The notes under the pieces were generated by a model. It made no database searches. It was not told the origin of the DNA and saw nothing but the letters and a program-made list of their open reading frames with translations. Made by a program: the position numbers and the translations under genes. From Lachnospiraceae bacterium (GTDB lineage Bacteria; Bacillota; Clostridia; Lachnospirales; Lachnospiraceae), in contig JAAWCS010000029.1 in NCBI GenBank assembly GCA_022793375.1, positions 1 to 62,434 on the forward strand: DNA of 62,434 nucleotides. Reading direction: 5' to 3'. Shown in pieces: positions 37,234-46,164 of this stretch. How positions within the stretch are numbered: the first letter of the stretch is position 1; the number at the start of each line of letters is the position of its first letter.

Positions 37234-37325
37234 GCGGAAAAGAAACGGCATAAACGGAATGTGGCGCTATAAGCGGAACCGCGGCAGCACAAGCGAAAAA
37301 GAGACGGCATAAACGGAACGGCGGC
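37212..37325 (+). repeat. Degenerate ~20-bp tandem repeat between permease and ATPase genes
   Basis: Six related copies of ATAAGCGGAAC/CATAAACGGAA (for example TATAAGCGGAAC, CATGAGCGGAAA, CATAAACGGAAT) at intervals of 17-20 bases. They begin in the last codons of the permease and fill the 124-base gap before the ATPase. Confidence 0.6.
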
Positions 37326-37357
37326 GGAAACGTAGACCGCGGCGGAGGCATAGGCAG

Positions 37358-38023
37358 ATGAGACAAGAAAAGATGCAGGATGCGGGTGAGAAGGAAACGT
37401 TAGTGATACGGGCGCTGAAAAAGTCTTACGACGGCGTCCCGGTATTTAAAAATGTCAATCTCAAGCTTCAAAGAGGCGGCGTCTATTGCCTGACGGCTCC
37501 TTCGGGCGCGGGAAAAACGACTTTTCTGCGCATCCTTATGGGGCTGGAGACAGCGGACGGCGGCCGGATTGAGGGACGTGCCAAAGGGAAGGTGGCGGCT
37601 GTTTTCCAGGAGGACCGGCTGTGCCCGTGGCTGGACGCGGCGGGGAATATCCGCCTGGTCCATCCGCGGATTGAGACGGCGCTCCTGCAGCAGGAGATGC
37701 GGCGGCTGCTGCCGGAGGAGAGCCTGTCTAAGCCGGTCGCCGAGTTCAGCGGCGGCATGCGCCGCCGGGTTTCGCTGCTGCGGGCGCTTTTGAGCGAGGG
37801 CGAGCTGCTTTTATTTGACGAACCTTTTAACGGGCTGGACGAGGAAATGCGGCAGCGGGCGCTGGAATATGTAAAGAGCCGCAGAAACGGCCGGACGCTG
37901 CTGTTTACGACGCATCACGCCGAGGAGGCGCAGGCGCTGCACGCACAAAAGATCGTGTGGGAACCGGGACTTCTTACCTGGCGGCCGGAAAGAGGAGCGG
38001 ACCAGGCACAAGAGTTTACTTGA
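37358..38023 (+). CDS. ABC transporter ATP-binding protein, SsuB/TauB-like
   Basis: 221 residues. Walker A APSGAGKTT (~residue 47), Q loop VFQEDRLCPWL (the EDRLLPW form typical of NitT/TauT ATPases), signature FSGGMRRR, Walker B LLLFDEP and the switch histidine in FTTHHAEEA are all present. It powers the transporter made with the two preceding genes. Its stop codon overlaps the end of the convergent M23 peptidase gene by eight bases. No separate terminator is visible, so read-through into the opposite gene is likely. Confidence 0.92.
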   Translation: MRQEKMQDAGEKETLVIRALKKSYDGVPVFKNVNLKLQRGGVYCLTAPSGAGKTTFLRILMGLETADGGRIEGRAKGKVAAVFQEDRLCPWLDAAGNIRLVHPRIETALLQQEMRRLLPEESLSKPVAEFSGGMRRRVSLLRALLSEGELLLFDEPFNGLDEEMRQRALEYVKSRRNGRTLLFTTHHAEEAQALHAQKIVWEPGLLTWRPERGADQAQEFT

Positions 38024-39155
38024 ATGCCTGCCCGGCGGCCGTCGCGGCGGGCCGCTCCCGGAAGTATTCTTCTTCGGCAGGATCAATCATGTCGAGAAGG
38101 CGGGTCCATTCTTTGGTTTCGTCGTTGCGGACGGTTTCACAGCGGTTTTGATACAGGAAACGGATGATCTGGTAGCAGTCGATCCAGATCTCTGCGTTTC
38201 CTTCTTTTTGCGATTCGTCAAAAATGATCTGAAGGCCAAAGTGCAGATGCGGGGTATCGATGTTGTTGGTGTTTTCCTTCGCGCTGTAGCCGGTGCGCCC
38301 CAGGTAGCCGATGACATCGCCGGCGGTGACGACGCTGCCGATTTCGAGCCCCTCGCCGTAGGGCCGGTTTTGGCGCAGATGGGCGTAATAGTAGTAGCGC
38401 ATGCCGTCGAAGCTGCGGATGCCGATGCGCCAGCCGCCGTATTGGTTCCAGCCGAGGGCTTCTACGTAGCCGGACTCGACGGCGATCACCGGCGTGCCGA
38501 CCTGCCCCATCATGTCATGTCCCAGATGCCGTCTGCTGTACCCATATGAGCGCGACACGCCGAAATCGTCGTAATCGCTGTAAGGGAAATTTTTGGCAAT
38601 GGGCAGAAATACCTTGAGCCCATAGCGGGTTTCCCAGAGCGGCTCTGCAGCTAAAGAAGGGGCCGGCGCATTGTCCCCGGCCGCTTCCTGTTCTGCTTTT
38701 ACCTGGATTTCATATTCTCCCAGCATACCGCCCAAAACCGCCTGGTAGGCGTCATGGTAATATTCATAGGAAGAAAGGCCTTCGCGCAGCGTTTCGATGG
38801 TTTCCTCTCCGGACAGGAGGGCATCGGCGACCGCCTTCATGTCGGAGGCGCGGTAGCGGGAAAAATCGCCGCCGTTTTGGCAGGCCAGGATCGCCAGCAG
38901 TTCGATCCAGTGCAGTTCGATTGCGGCCCCGTGCGTTTCAATGTCGTAGCGGCTGGCGTCGGTTAGGGCTTCGCAGGTCACGTTAAAATCCACCCATTTG
39001 ATAAAATCGTCGGATTCCTGCGGCGTCTCTTCAAACAGTTCGTTGACCGTGTCTTTGGAAGCAGCCTGCCGGCTGCGCCAGCCAAACAGCAGACAGAGGG
39101 CCAGCAGCAGGAACAATTCGGCCGCGACGGCTTTTTTTATATGCTTAAAGGCCAT
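38016..39155 (-). CDS. M23-family metallopeptidase, membrane anchored
   Basis: 379 residues. One N-terminal helix (residues ~9-25) anchors an extracellular protein. A helical domain of unknown type lies at about 35-160, and the C-terminal LytM/M23 domain (~175-330) has both zinc motifs intact: H-x-x-x-D in HLGHDMMG and HLHFG. It should cleave peptidoglycan cross-bridges, in growth, division or sporulation. The relation to SpoIIQ-type M23 proteins is possible, but here the HLGHD and HLHFG residues are kept, so the enzyme looks active. The ATG at 39155 follows AAGGAG. Confidence 0.85.
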   Translation of the reverse strand: MAFKHIKKAVAAELFLLLALCLLFGWRSRQAASKDTVNELFEETPQESDDFIKWVDFNVTCEALTDASRYDIETHGAAIELHWIELLAILACQNGGDFSRYRASDMKAVADALLSGEETIETLREGLSSYEYYHDAYQAVLGGMLGEYEIQVKAEQEAAGDNAPAPSLAAEPLWETRYGLKVFLPIAKNFPYSDYDDFGVSRSYGYSRRHLGHDMMGQVGTPVIAVESGYVEALGWNQYGGWRIGIRSFDGMRYYYYAHLRQNRPYGEGLEIGSVVTAGDVIGYLGRTGYSAKENTNNIDTPHLHFGLQIIFDESQKEGNAEIWIDCYQIIRFLYQNRCETVRNDETKEWTRLLDMIDPAEEEYFRERPAATAAGQAFK

Positions 39156-39257
39156 GAAAAATCTCCTTTTTTTTCCATACAGCACATTGTATGACGAAAA
39201 AAAACAGGTCATGCCGGGAATGGCATGGTTTTACGGGAAAAGCGCGGCTTTCCCTGC

Positions 39258-39286
39258 TTGACATTAAAGGTCGGCTGTGTTATTAT
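39258..39286 (+). promoter_or_regulatory. Strong sigma-A promoter of greA-lysS
   Basis: TTGACA (39258-39263) and TATTAT (39281-39286) are exactly 17 bases apart, 50 bases before the greA start. Confidence 0.88.
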
Positions 39287-39335
39287 ACACCTCATGCTAA
39301 AAGGGTCCAAAGACCGATCAAGGAAGGTGTTAAGT

Positions 39336-39818
39336 ATGGCAGACAAAAAGAATATCCTGACATACGCAGGATTAAAAAAGCTGGAGGATGAGCTTCAGGA
39401 ACTGAAGGTAGTACGCCGTCAGGAGGTAGCGCAGAAAATCAAGGAAGCCAGGGAGCAGGGGGATTTGTCCGAGAACGCGGAGTACGACGCGGCCAAGGAT
39501 GAGCAGCGGGACATCGAAGCCCGTATCGACGAACTGGAGAAAATACTGAAGAACGCCGAGGTCGTGATCGAGGACGAGATCGACTTAGAGAAGATCAATA
39601 TTGGCTGCAAGGTAAAGGTGTACGATGTAGAATTCGACGAGGAGATGGAGTTTTCGATCGTGGGTTCCACGGAGGCCAACAGCCTGCAGCACAAGATTTC
39701 CAATGAATCACCGGTCGGCCAGGCGCTTTTGGGCCGCAAAGTAGGCGAGAGCGTAACGGTGGAGACACAGGCCGGCAGCATCGAATACAAGGTGCTGGAG
39801 ATTCAGAGGGTTTCCTAA
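39336..39818 (+). CDS. greA: Transcription elongation factor GreA
   Basis: 160 residues from the ATG at 39336. The N-terminal coiled coil carries the tip acidic pair in [19 protein letters not shown], and the C-terminal FKBP-like domain includes [16 protein letters not shown]. GreA enters the RNA polymerase secondary channel and triggers cleavage of backtracked transcripts. AAGGAAGG precedes the start; a longer reading from 39225 covers the promoter and is wrong. It is followed by lysS at 34 bases, a frequent pairing in Firmicutes. Confidence 0.97.
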   Translation: MADKKNILTYAGLKKLEDELQELKVVRRQEVAQKIKEAREQGDLSENAEYDAAKDEQRDIEARIDELEKILKNAEVVIEDEIDLEKINIGCKVKVYDVEFDEEMEFSIVGSTEANSLQHKISNESPVGQALLGRKVGESVTVETQAGSIEYKVLEIQRVS

Positions 39819-39851
39819 AAAGAGCCCCGGCAGGGAGAGAGGGAGGAGACA

Positions 39852-41351
39852 GTGGCACAGCAGAATCAGAACCAGAGTGTGAAAGTACAGGATGAAAAGC
39901 AGCTTTTAAAGGTGCGCCGGGAAAAATTGGCGGCGCTGCAGGAGGAAGGGAACGACCCTTTTCAGATCACCCGCTTTGACGTGACCGATCATACGGCGGA
40001 TATCAAAGAGAATTTTGACCGCTGCGAGGGGAAAACCGTAGTGATCGCCGGCCGTATGATGGCCAAGCGCGTGATGGGCAAGGCTTCCTTTGGCAATGTG
40101 GCGGATCTGAAGGGGAATATTCAGATCTATGTCACCCGCGACAACCTGGGAGAGGAGCCGTATAAGGCCTTTAAGAAGATGGATATCGGCGATATCGTCG
40201 GCGTGCAGGGCGAGGTGTTTCGCACGCAGGCCGGCGAGATTTCCGTGAAGGCCGTCAAGATCACGCTTTTGTCCAAGAGCCTGCAGGTGCTGCCGGAGAA
40301 ATACCACGGGCTGACCGATACCGATGCCCGCTACCGCCAGCGCTATGTGGATTTGATTATGAATCCGGAAGTGAAGGATACCTTTGTCAAGCGCTCGGCA
40401 ATCCTGCGGTCGATCCGCAATTTCCTGGACGGGCAGGGCTTCATGGAGGTCGAGACGCCGATGCTTGTGAGTAATGCCGGCGGCGCGGCCGCCCGCCCCT
40501 TTGAGAGCCATTACAATGCGCTCGATGAGGACGTGAAGCTGCGGATTTCGCTGGAGCTGTACTTAAAGCGCCTGATCGTCGGCGGACTGGAGCGGGTCTA
40601 CGAGATCGGCCGCGTATTCCGCAACGAGGGACTGGATGCCCGGCACAATCCGGAGTTTACGCTGATGGAACTGTACCAGGCGTACACCGATTACAACGGC
40701 ATGATGGATCTGACGGAGAACATGTTCCGCCATGTGGCAATGGAAGTCTGCGGCACGACGCAGATTCCGTATGCGGAGGCAGTAATCGACCTGGGTAAGC
40801 CCTTTGAGCGCATGACGATGACCGAGGCCGTAAAGAAGTACGCGGGGGTCGATTTTGACGAGGTGGCCGATACGGAAAGCGCCAAGAAGCTGGCCGACGA
40901 AAAGGGCATCCACTATGAGGCCCGCCACCAGAGGGGCGATATTCTCAACCTGTTCTTTGAAGAATATGTGGAGGAACATCTGATTCAGCCGGTGTTTATC
41001 ATGGATCATCCGGTGGAGATTTCCCCGCTTACCAAGAGAAAGCCCGACAAGCCGGAGTATGTGGAGCGCTTTGAGCTCTTTATCTACGGGCGCGAGATGT
41101 GCAACGCCTATTCGGAATTGAACGACCCGATCGATCAGCGGCGCCGCTTTGAGGAGCAGGAGAAGCAGTTTGCCCAGGGCGACGAGGAGGCCAACCATAC
41201 GGACGAAGATTTCCTACACGCGCTGGAGATCGGGATGCCGCCGACGGGCGGGATCGGGTACGGGATCGACCGGCTGGTGATGCTTTTGACGAATTCGCCG
41301 GCGATAAGGGATGTGTTGTTGTTCCCGACAATGAAAACCTTAGACAAATAA
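39852..41351 (+). CDS. lysS: Lysyl-tRNA synthetase, class II
   Basis: 499 residues from a GTG preceded by GGGAGGAG. The N-terminal OB anticodon-binding domain (about residues 50-150) has [20 protein letters not shown]. The class II core shows motif 1 around [11 protein letters not shown], motif 2 in [20 protein letters not shown] and motif 3 in [14 protein letters not shown]. It charges tRNA-Lys. A 23-base hairpin (AAACCC...GGGTTT, 41350-41372) overlaps its stop codon and is probably the terminator, though it has few T's. The accessory island begins directly after. Confidence 0.97.
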   Translation: MAQQNQNQSVKVQDEKQLLKVRREKLAALQEEGNDPFQITRFDVTDHTADIKENFDRCEGKTVVIAGRMMAKRVMGKASFGNVADLKGNIQIYVTRDNLGEEPYKAFKKMDIGDIVGVQGEVFRTQAGEISVKAVKITLLSKSLQVLPEKYHGLTDTDARYRQRYVDLIMNPEVKDTFVKRSAILRSIRNFLDGQGFMEVETPMLVSNAGGAAARPFESHYNALDEDVKLRISLELYLKRLIVGGLERVYEIGRVFRNEGLDARHNPEFTLMELYQAYTDYNGMMDLTENMFRHVAMEVCGTTQIPYAEAVIDLGKPFERMTMTEAVKKYAGVDFDEVADTESAKKLADEKGIHYEARHQRGDILNLFFEEYVEEHLIQPVFIMDHPVEISPLTKRKPDKPEYVERFELFIYGREMCNAYSELNDPIDQRRRFEEQEKQFAQGDEEANHTDEDFLHALEIGMPPTGGIGYGIDRLVMLLTNSPAIRDVLLFPTMKTLDK

Positions 41352-41492
41352 ACCCAGCATTTATGCGGGTTTGCGGTACTTCAAATCTAAGTTGACAACA
41401 AACTGACAACAATTTTTCGTATAAATACGAAGGATTACGACGCAGGATGAATAGTTGAAAAGCAGAAACGCAATGCAGCACTCGCTGTTAAG

Positions 41493-41534
41493 AGAACACT
41501 TTTTGAAAGAAATTTCAGAAGGTGTTCTTTTTTC
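41493..41534 (+). terminator. Rho-independent terminator at the island's left end
   Basis: AGAACAC pairs with GTGTTCT, reinforced by TGAAA/TTTCA inside, and six T's follow. No gene lies between it and lysS, so it ends lysS read-through or a lost gene. Confidence 0.7.
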
Positions 41535-41590
41535 GTTAGGTACGATTTCTGTCATATTGTCAAATCAATGAAAGAAAGGGTTTGAAACCT

Positions 41591-41863
41591 ATGATCAGCG
41601 AAACCACAAAGTTATATTATGATTTGAAAAAAAGAAATGATGTGCGGGAAAGTGCTAAGAGACTGCGCAGACAATTCCTTCGGTATAAGGATGCGGAAAT
41701 TGTTTACAGTCTCCAGCACAAGAAGCTGCTTGAACTGGCAAGCGAAGCAGGGGCTATTTATCGGATGGATGGGACGGTTCTGATAAACCGGGATATTTTC
41801 GACGAGTATCTGGAGCGTTTCCATGAACCGAGTACATTGGCACCACAGGAGGAAGAAACATGA
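41591..41863 (+). CDS. DUF6462-like (excisionase-type) small protein 1
   Basis: 90 residues. The core FLRYKDAEIVYSLQHKKLLE and IYRMDGTVLINRDIFDEYLE is a winged-HTH-like pattern shared with DUF6462 and excisionase proteins of Lachnospiraceae elements, in which a helix, a turn and a short strand precede Ile-Phe-x-x-Tyr-Leu. ATG at 41591 with AAAGGG ten bases upstream; a TTG at 41582 is an alternative. Its stop overlaps the start of the next gene, a related protein, by four bases. It probably helps DNA rearrangement or controls the island. Confidence 0.7.
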   Translation: MISETTKLYYDLKKRNDVRESAKRLRRQFLRYKDAEIVYSLQHKKLLELASEAGAIYRMDGTVLINRDIFDEYLERFHEPSTLAPQEEET

Positions 41864-42339
41864 GCGGGAATCTATGGATGTTTTTAGACATGTTGGATGA
41901 TGAAGATATTGAAATATTGAAGCGGGACTTTATTATTTACTATCAGGGCGCCGATTATTACGGGCTTGGCTTAAAGGTATTTACAAGGATGGCGCACGAG
42001 GCCGGAGCCGTATATAAGATCGGGAAAAAGGTTTTGATACGGCGCAGTATATTTGAGGAATATCTCAGGCAGCAATATAAAAGTAACGATAGAGAAAAGC
42101 GTTTAAGTTTATATGAACCCGATGATGAAATTACTGTTGAAGAGGAGAATGATATGATGAGACAAGGAATACTGGTGACGGACTTACAAAGTGGGCGGAT
42201 GGATATCCGTTTCAGTCTGGAAGATTATTATGAAGAATGTATTGAAAAAATCGGGAAAGTGGATTATCCCTGCCATGGCAATGCTGTTTACATTTATTTT
42301 TTTAAAGTATGTTTTTCTGATTGGCTATGTGCCGACTAA
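41860..42339 (+). CDS. DUF6462-like protein 2 fused to a DUF5348-like start
   Basis: 159 residues in two unlike parts. Residues 1-75 repeat the DUF6462 pattern of the previous gene (LGLKVFTRMAHEAGAVYKIG then KKVLIRRSIFEEYLRQQ). Residues ~99-127 begin MRQGILVTDLQSGRMDIRFS and LEDYYE, which I recognise as the start of DUF5348 proteins from conjugative elements. After LEDYYE the family ends abruptly and the remaining ~35 residues are only the signal peptidase gene read in another frame. So this looks like two element genes joined and cut where the next gene was inserted. Confidence 0.55.
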   Translation: MSGNLWMFLDMLDDEDIEILKRDFIIYYQGADYYGLGLKVFTRMAHEAGAVYKIGKKVLIRRSIFEEYLRQQYKSNDREKRLSLYEPDDEITVEEENDMMRQGILVTDLQSGRMDIRFSLEDYYEECIEKIGKVDYPCHGNAVYIYFFKVCFSDWLCAD

Positions 42340-42637
42340 GTCCATGGAACCGACACTGGAAAGGGGTAGTTATATCATCGGATGCCGGATATATTCCAGT
42401 CTGGAGACAGGAGATATTATCATATTCCGGCATAACGGGAAACTGCTCGTGAAACGGATTGCGGCAGCAGAGGGTGATATTGTGGAACAAAACGGCACCA
42501 GCATGACAATACCGGAAAGCTGCTACTATGTCGTTGGGGATAATGCGGATCGTTCTTATGATTCCCGGTATTGGGAAGATCCGTTTGTAAAGGCGGGGGA
42601 TGTTGTAGCGAAGCTGGTATCAAAATTTATCCATTAA
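42230..42637 (+). CDS. Signal peptidase I
   Basis: 135 residues. A single N-terminal helix (residues ~10-32) is followed by the catalytic serine S38 in TKSMEPTL and the general-base lysine K75 in LLVKRIAAAEGD, with VVGDNADRSYDSRYW near the end. All are the conserved type I leader peptidase boxes, in a compact form typical of Gram-positive bacteria. GGAAG is six bases before the ATG. It overlaps the previous ORF by 110 bases. Because it lies in the same island as a giant secreted adhesin and a sortase, a dedicated role in their export is likely. This is inference from position. Confidence 0.85.
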   Translation: MKNVLKKSGKWIIPAMAMLFTFIFLKYVFLIGYVPTKSMEPTLERGSYIIGCRIYSSLETGDIIIFRHNGKLLVKRIAAAEGDIVEQNGTSMTIPESCYYVVGDNADRSYDSRYWEDPFVKAGDVVAKLVSKFIH

Positions 42638-42819
42638 GTCACAACCAAACAGAACCATAAAAATTGCATTATAACGAAAGAATGAGTGAAAGTCTTAATG
42701 CGAATGAAAACAAAATGGCACAAAACTGGCGAAAAATTGGCATTCCATAGCCGATGACATGTAAATGAAAAAGAGATATACTGGTATCGTCCAAAAGTGG
42801 GAGGCAAGACAAAAAAGAA

Positions 42820-43005
42820 AGCTGTTTCAGAGGTGAAGAATTTCTGAAGTGGCTTTTGGAGCTGTTATTTGAACCGGATACCAGGTCTTATGGCAACGGG
42901 CTTTTCGAGTATGACGCCTGTGTGGAGAATATCTATATTCTTTCGCATTTGGACGGAGATCTTGCCAGGCTGTACCGTTTGGCTCAACCGCCAGATGAGT
43001 TTTAA
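42820..43005 (+). pseudogene. Unrecognised gene fragment in a 515-base gap
   Basis: Between the signal peptidase and the antitoxin gene there is no complete gene. One open stretch ends at TAA 43003 and reads EEFLKWLLELLFEP, NGLFEYDACVENIYILSHLD and LARLYRLAQPPDEF, which looks like real protein of even composition, but it has no start codon and no family I know. The rest (42638-42819 and 43006-43152) is AT-rich and carries only short ORFs. It ends in GTGTATCATTCTATTCTGAAAATACGG, a degraded echo of the leader repeat at 46022-46143. Confidence 0.4.
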
Positions 43006-43152
43006 AGATATAGATATTTTTATCGACAAAAAAGGTGATATTTTTCTGAGCCACGCGTATAATAAAAGAAATGGCATAATCAAGGAAACACGGCAAGGGT
43101 GTATCATTCTATTCTGAAAATACGGATGGAAGCAGGAAAGGAGGAACGTGGC

Positions 43153-43479
43153 TTGCGAGAGATGTCAATCATGGGTACAATGAGGGCAATTATTCCCATT
43201 ACCCGTTTTAATAAAGGGGAGGCAAATCGGATCTTTGAGGAGGTGGAGGCGGACGGTACCAAGATTGTTATGAAAAATAACCGTCCGGCCTGTATTTTGA
43301 TGTCACCGGGGGATTATGAAACTTTGATGGAAACGCTTTCCGATTATATTCTGCGGGAGGAGGCAGAGTCGAGAATGGCAGGTTATAAGCCGGAGGAAAG
43401 CATGTCGCAGGAAGAAGTCATGAAATCCTTTGGGATTACGGAAGCGGACTTGGAAGATGTGGACGTGGAAATTGAATAG
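43153..43479 (+). CDS. Antitoxin, Phd/YefM family
   Basis: About 108 residues. The Phd/YefM fold is clear: RAIIPITRFNKGEANRIFEE, TKIVMKNNRPACILMSPGDY and ETLMETLSDY. The acidic C-terminus (ITEADLEDVDVEIE) would wrap the toxin. The start is uncertain: a TTG at 43153 has AAAGGAGG nine bases upstream, and an ATG at 43162 is the next choice. It lies 12 bases before the toxin gene. Such antitoxins bind and block the toxin and repress their own operon. Confidence 0.82.
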   Translation: MREMSIMGTMRAIIPITRFNKGEANRIFEEVEADGTKIVMKNNRPACILMSPGDYETLMETLSDYILREEAESRMAGYKPEESMSQEEVMKSFGITEADLEDVDVEIE

Positions 43480-43491
43480 GGGGCTGTGCGG

Positions 43492-43827
43492 ATGAAATGG
43501 AAGATTGAGTATATCAAGGAAGCACAGCGTGATTTGAAGCGTCTGGATCCGTACAACCGAAAGCTGATTTTAAAGGCCATTGAAAAAACGGCGGAGCGGC
43601 TGCTGCCGCCGCCAGATGGAGTGGGAAAACCGCTGGGGAATCATGCCGGTTCCGGCCTGAGCGGGTATTATAAGATTAAGCTGCGAAGTCTTGGATACCG
43701 GGTCGTATACCAGCTGGTGAAGGAAGGAGAAACCATGCGGGTCATCGTGATTTCGATCCGGGATGACGAAGCTGTGTATAAGGAAGCCGAGCGTAGGATT
43801 CGCGGGCTGGTGAAACCGATAGAATAG
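43492..43827 (+). CDS. Toxin, RelE/ParE family
   Basis: 111 residues. The compact RelE/ParE fold shows KIEYIKEAQRDLKRLD, a central GLSGYYKIKLRSLGYRVVYQ strand pair and a C-terminal VIVISIRDDEAVYKEAERR. RelE-type toxins cut mRNA on the ribosome and ParE-type toxins poison gyrase; the sequence does not settle which. The ATG at 43492 has AGGGGG eight bases upstream. With the antitoxin it forms an addiction pair that would help keep the island. Confidence 0.85.
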   Translation: MKWKIEYIKEAQRDLKRLDPYNRKLILKAIEKTAERLLPPPDGVGKPLGNHAGSGLSGYYKIKLRSLGYRVVYQLVKEGETMRVIVISIRDDEAVYKEAERRIRGLVKPIE

Positions 43828-43904
43828 TGTTTTAGGATTGCGGGAGCACATAGTGTGGGAGTTTTGCGTCGTAATCGGTGGTATCATAGCAGATATTTTA
43901 GAAG

Positions 43905-43934
43905 AAGCGCCTTTGACAGCAGGGGCGCTTTTTT
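43905..43934 (+). terminator. Rho-independent terminator after the toxin-antitoxin pair
   Basis: AAGCGCC and GGCGCTT pair around a 12-base loop, with six T's closing. It is 78 bases after the toxin stop. Confidence 0.75.
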
Positions 43935-43960
43935 ATGTAATTTTTTAAGGAGGAAGTCAT

Positions 43961-44459
43961 ATGGCAGTAAAAAAGAGAGTTCGTTTTGTGAAAATGAACT
44001 GGAAATGCAAGGGGAAGCAATCTCCCAGACGGAAGCAGAATCGAAGCCCGGAGAACCGGAAAATGCCTTGAGTCGTGTGAAAGCAGACTTAAAGCCAAAA
44101 ACCGATGTAGAGGCGCCTAAAAAGCCGGGCCGGCGCAGGAAGACCAGTGCCGTTTCCTCTCAGTCTGACACAGAAGCAAATTCGGAGGAGAAAACCGTGG
44201 CGAGGGATGGCATTCAGGCGCCTAAGAAAAAGGCGGCGCGCGTTTCCTCCAGACTGGCAACCGGTATGTGGGCACGGTTAGCATGGTAGATACCAACGGT
44301 GTTTTTGTGGCGCTGGACGGGGGGATTGACTGTTTGTGCAGTTACCCGAAAAGAGGGAGGCCGCCGAGGGGGTCGCGAGTAACGGCCCGTATTCTGGGGA
44401 TCAATCATGAATCCAATCGGATTTGGGGAGCGATTACTCATATTGCGGCTCCGAGGTGA
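43961..44459 (+). pseudogene. Ser/Glu-rich protein with S1-like C-terminus, two frameshifts
   Basis: AAGGAGG precedes an ATG. Six codons later an A6 run has lost one base: with it restored the reading is MAVKKESSFCENELEMQGEA followed by about 90 Lys/Pro/Glu-rich residues (EAPKKPGRRRKTSAVSSQ). A second frameshift near 44262 moves the end to a frame reading YVGTVSMVDTNGVFVALDGG, an S1 RNA-binding-like strand pattern, to the stop at 44457. An intact version would be about 165 residues. Similar proteins occur in conjugative elements. The two breaks make this a dead gene unless they are sequence errors. Confidence 0.6.
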
Positions 44460-44489
44460 GGGTTATGTCAAATAATAGTCGAAAATGAG

Positions 44490-44518
44490 TTGTAAATCGT
44501 CGGCCTAAATCGTATAAT
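44490..44518 (+). promoter_or_regulatory. Sigma-A promoter of the CAP lipoprotein gene
   Basis: TTGTAA (44490-44495) and a perfect TATAAT (44513-44518) with 17-base spacing, 33 bases before the ATG. Confidence 0.8.
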
Positions 44519-44550
44519 GTAGAATAAAAACGAGTTAAGGAGAAGGAGTT

Positions 44551-45887
44551 ATGAAGAAACGAAAGATGGCCGGCGTTATTGTGGCAGTATTAGCGGCATT
44601 GCTGACGGCTTGCGGTAGCAACCAGACGGCTGCGGAAAGTACAGCGCCAGAAACCAGGGCAGAAATCGAAACGACTGTGGCGGAGACGGAGCCGGCTTTG
44701 GAGCCGAGTCTTACGGTAAGCGTGACAGAATGGGAGATTGGATATGGAACGCCTGTGCTCGTGCAGGGATACATTCCGGTTTCCCGGCCGGTAATTATGG
44801 AAGAACAGGCGGAAAAAGAAACGGAGAGCGCTGGCATGTCATCGGCGGGGAGAAAGAGGCAGGAAGATATCGGGAAGGAGAACCGGGAACCGGTCATTTT
44901 GCAGCTTGCCATGACAGATATAGAATCCTGTTCGTATGAAGTGAAAACGGTAGAACTGGTTTCCAGCTGGGAAGAAGAATATAAGGCGGAAGAAAGCATA
45001 TCGGAAGAAGCGGATTCGACGGAAAGCCTGGAGATCGGTTACCATTTTGAGGGGGACAAGCTGTTTCTTGACCGATTGGGCAAGTACGAGATTGTGATTT
45101 TGGCAAAGGGCGCAGACGGACAGGAGCTGTCGGAGACGGTAACCTGACGGGCAGCATTGTATTCCAGGATGAGCGGGAAAACCCCTTTGACCCGGAGACG
45201 CCGGGCGAATACCTTCTGCGGTTTAGTGTGAGGGATTATTCGGATAACGAGGCGGCGGTGATATGTCGTATTACGGTGACGGAAAAGAAAACAGCTTCCC
45301 GTTCGTCCGGGACATCCGGAAACGGTGAAAGGGAGACAAACGATGAGGCGGTAGGCGGACGCCGGGAGGAGGTTCCGGCCGAGCAGGAAAACAGCGGGGA
45401 GGACAGGCAGGATGGGCCAGAGGGGCAGCAACCGCCGCAGACGCCGGGGCCTGAGCCGGCGGCGCCTCCGGCCGAAGCGCCGGCACCTGAACCGGAACCC
45501 GAACCAGAACCGGAACCCGAACCGCCGGTGGAAATCAGCGAGTATATTGACGGCAGTTCGATTGCGGGTCTGATCAATGCGGCAAGGGCGGAAGCGGGCC
45601 TGGGCGAGCTGAGCTGGGAGGATGGCCTTCTGGATCTGGCGAAGACGAGGGCCTATGAGCAGAGTATAAAGCCGGGCCATGAGCGGCCGGACGGCTCTTA
45701 CATTGCGCAGTACTATAAAATGGGAGAATGCGCCGCTTATGGGCAGAGTTCGGTTCAGGCTGTCTTTGACGCATGGATGGCCTCGGATGGCCATCGGGCC
45801 GCCCTTCTCTGGGAGACGCATACAAAATGCTGCCTGGCCGGTTATCGGGATTCGACCAGGACGTATTGGGTGCTGATTCTGGAATAA
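44551..45887 (+). pseudogene. CAP-domain (SCP/PR1-like) lipoprotein, split by a frameshift
   Basis: The ATG follows AAGGAGAAGGAG. Residues 1-21 are a lipoprotein signal (AALLTACG). An Ala/Glu/Thr-rich stretch and a beta-rich domain follow to LSETVT, where the frame stops at 45147. Continuing in the next frame gives NLTGSIVFQDE and FSVRDYSDNEAAVICRITVT, then a Pro/Glu linker (EPEPEPEP), and a CAP domain from ~45565: INAARAEAGLGELSWEDGLL, ECAAYGQSSVQAVFDAW and SDGHRAALL. Corrected length is about 445 residues. CAP proteins are secreted and often linked to the cell wall. Either the gene is broken or one base is wrong near 45135-45145. Confidence 0.7.
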
Positions 45888-45921
45888 TCGTTAAAACAAC
45901 ATATATTCAGGCATTAAAAAG

Positions 45922-45957
45922 AAGATACCATTCCCTGGCGGCGTGGTATCTTTTTTT
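45922..45957 (+). terminator. Rho-independent terminator after the CAP gene
   Basis: AAGATACCA pairs with TGGTATCTT around a 13-base loop, and T7 follows. It is 34 bases after the stop. Confidence 0.85.
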
Positions 45958-46021
45958 GTGAAAATATTCAATGGGCTTGCATGGGCAGGCTCATTTTTAT
46001 GTATAGAGGAAAGTACCACGA

Positions 46022-46143
46022 TGTCCTGAGAACACGGACAGAAATAGGAAACACCACAGGGGTGTACCATTATGTCCTGAAAATACGGACATGAACAAGG
46101 AAACACCACAGGGGTGTACCATGATGTCCTGAGAATACGGACA
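46022..46143 (+). repeat. Threefold leader repeat carrying TGTCC...GGACA hairpins
   Basis: Hairpins at 46022-46040, 46073-46091 and 46125-46143, each TGTCC-TGA(G/A)AA(C/T)AC-GGACA, sit 51 and 52 bases apart. The two later ones are each preceded by AGGAAACACCACAGGGGTGT, whose ACACC/GGTGT arms form another small stem. The last is followed by AGGAAAGGAG and the adhesin ATG at 46165. Single hairpins with the same TGTCCTGAG start occur at 7264 and 34982. Confidence 0.75.
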
Positions 46144-46164
46144 GAAATAGGAAAGGAGACCATA

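Noticed and set aside
41350..41372. Attachment site of the island at the end of lysS
   Set aside because: The hairpin overlaps the lysS stop and looks like a terminator; I found no matching copy at the right end near 53170-53930.
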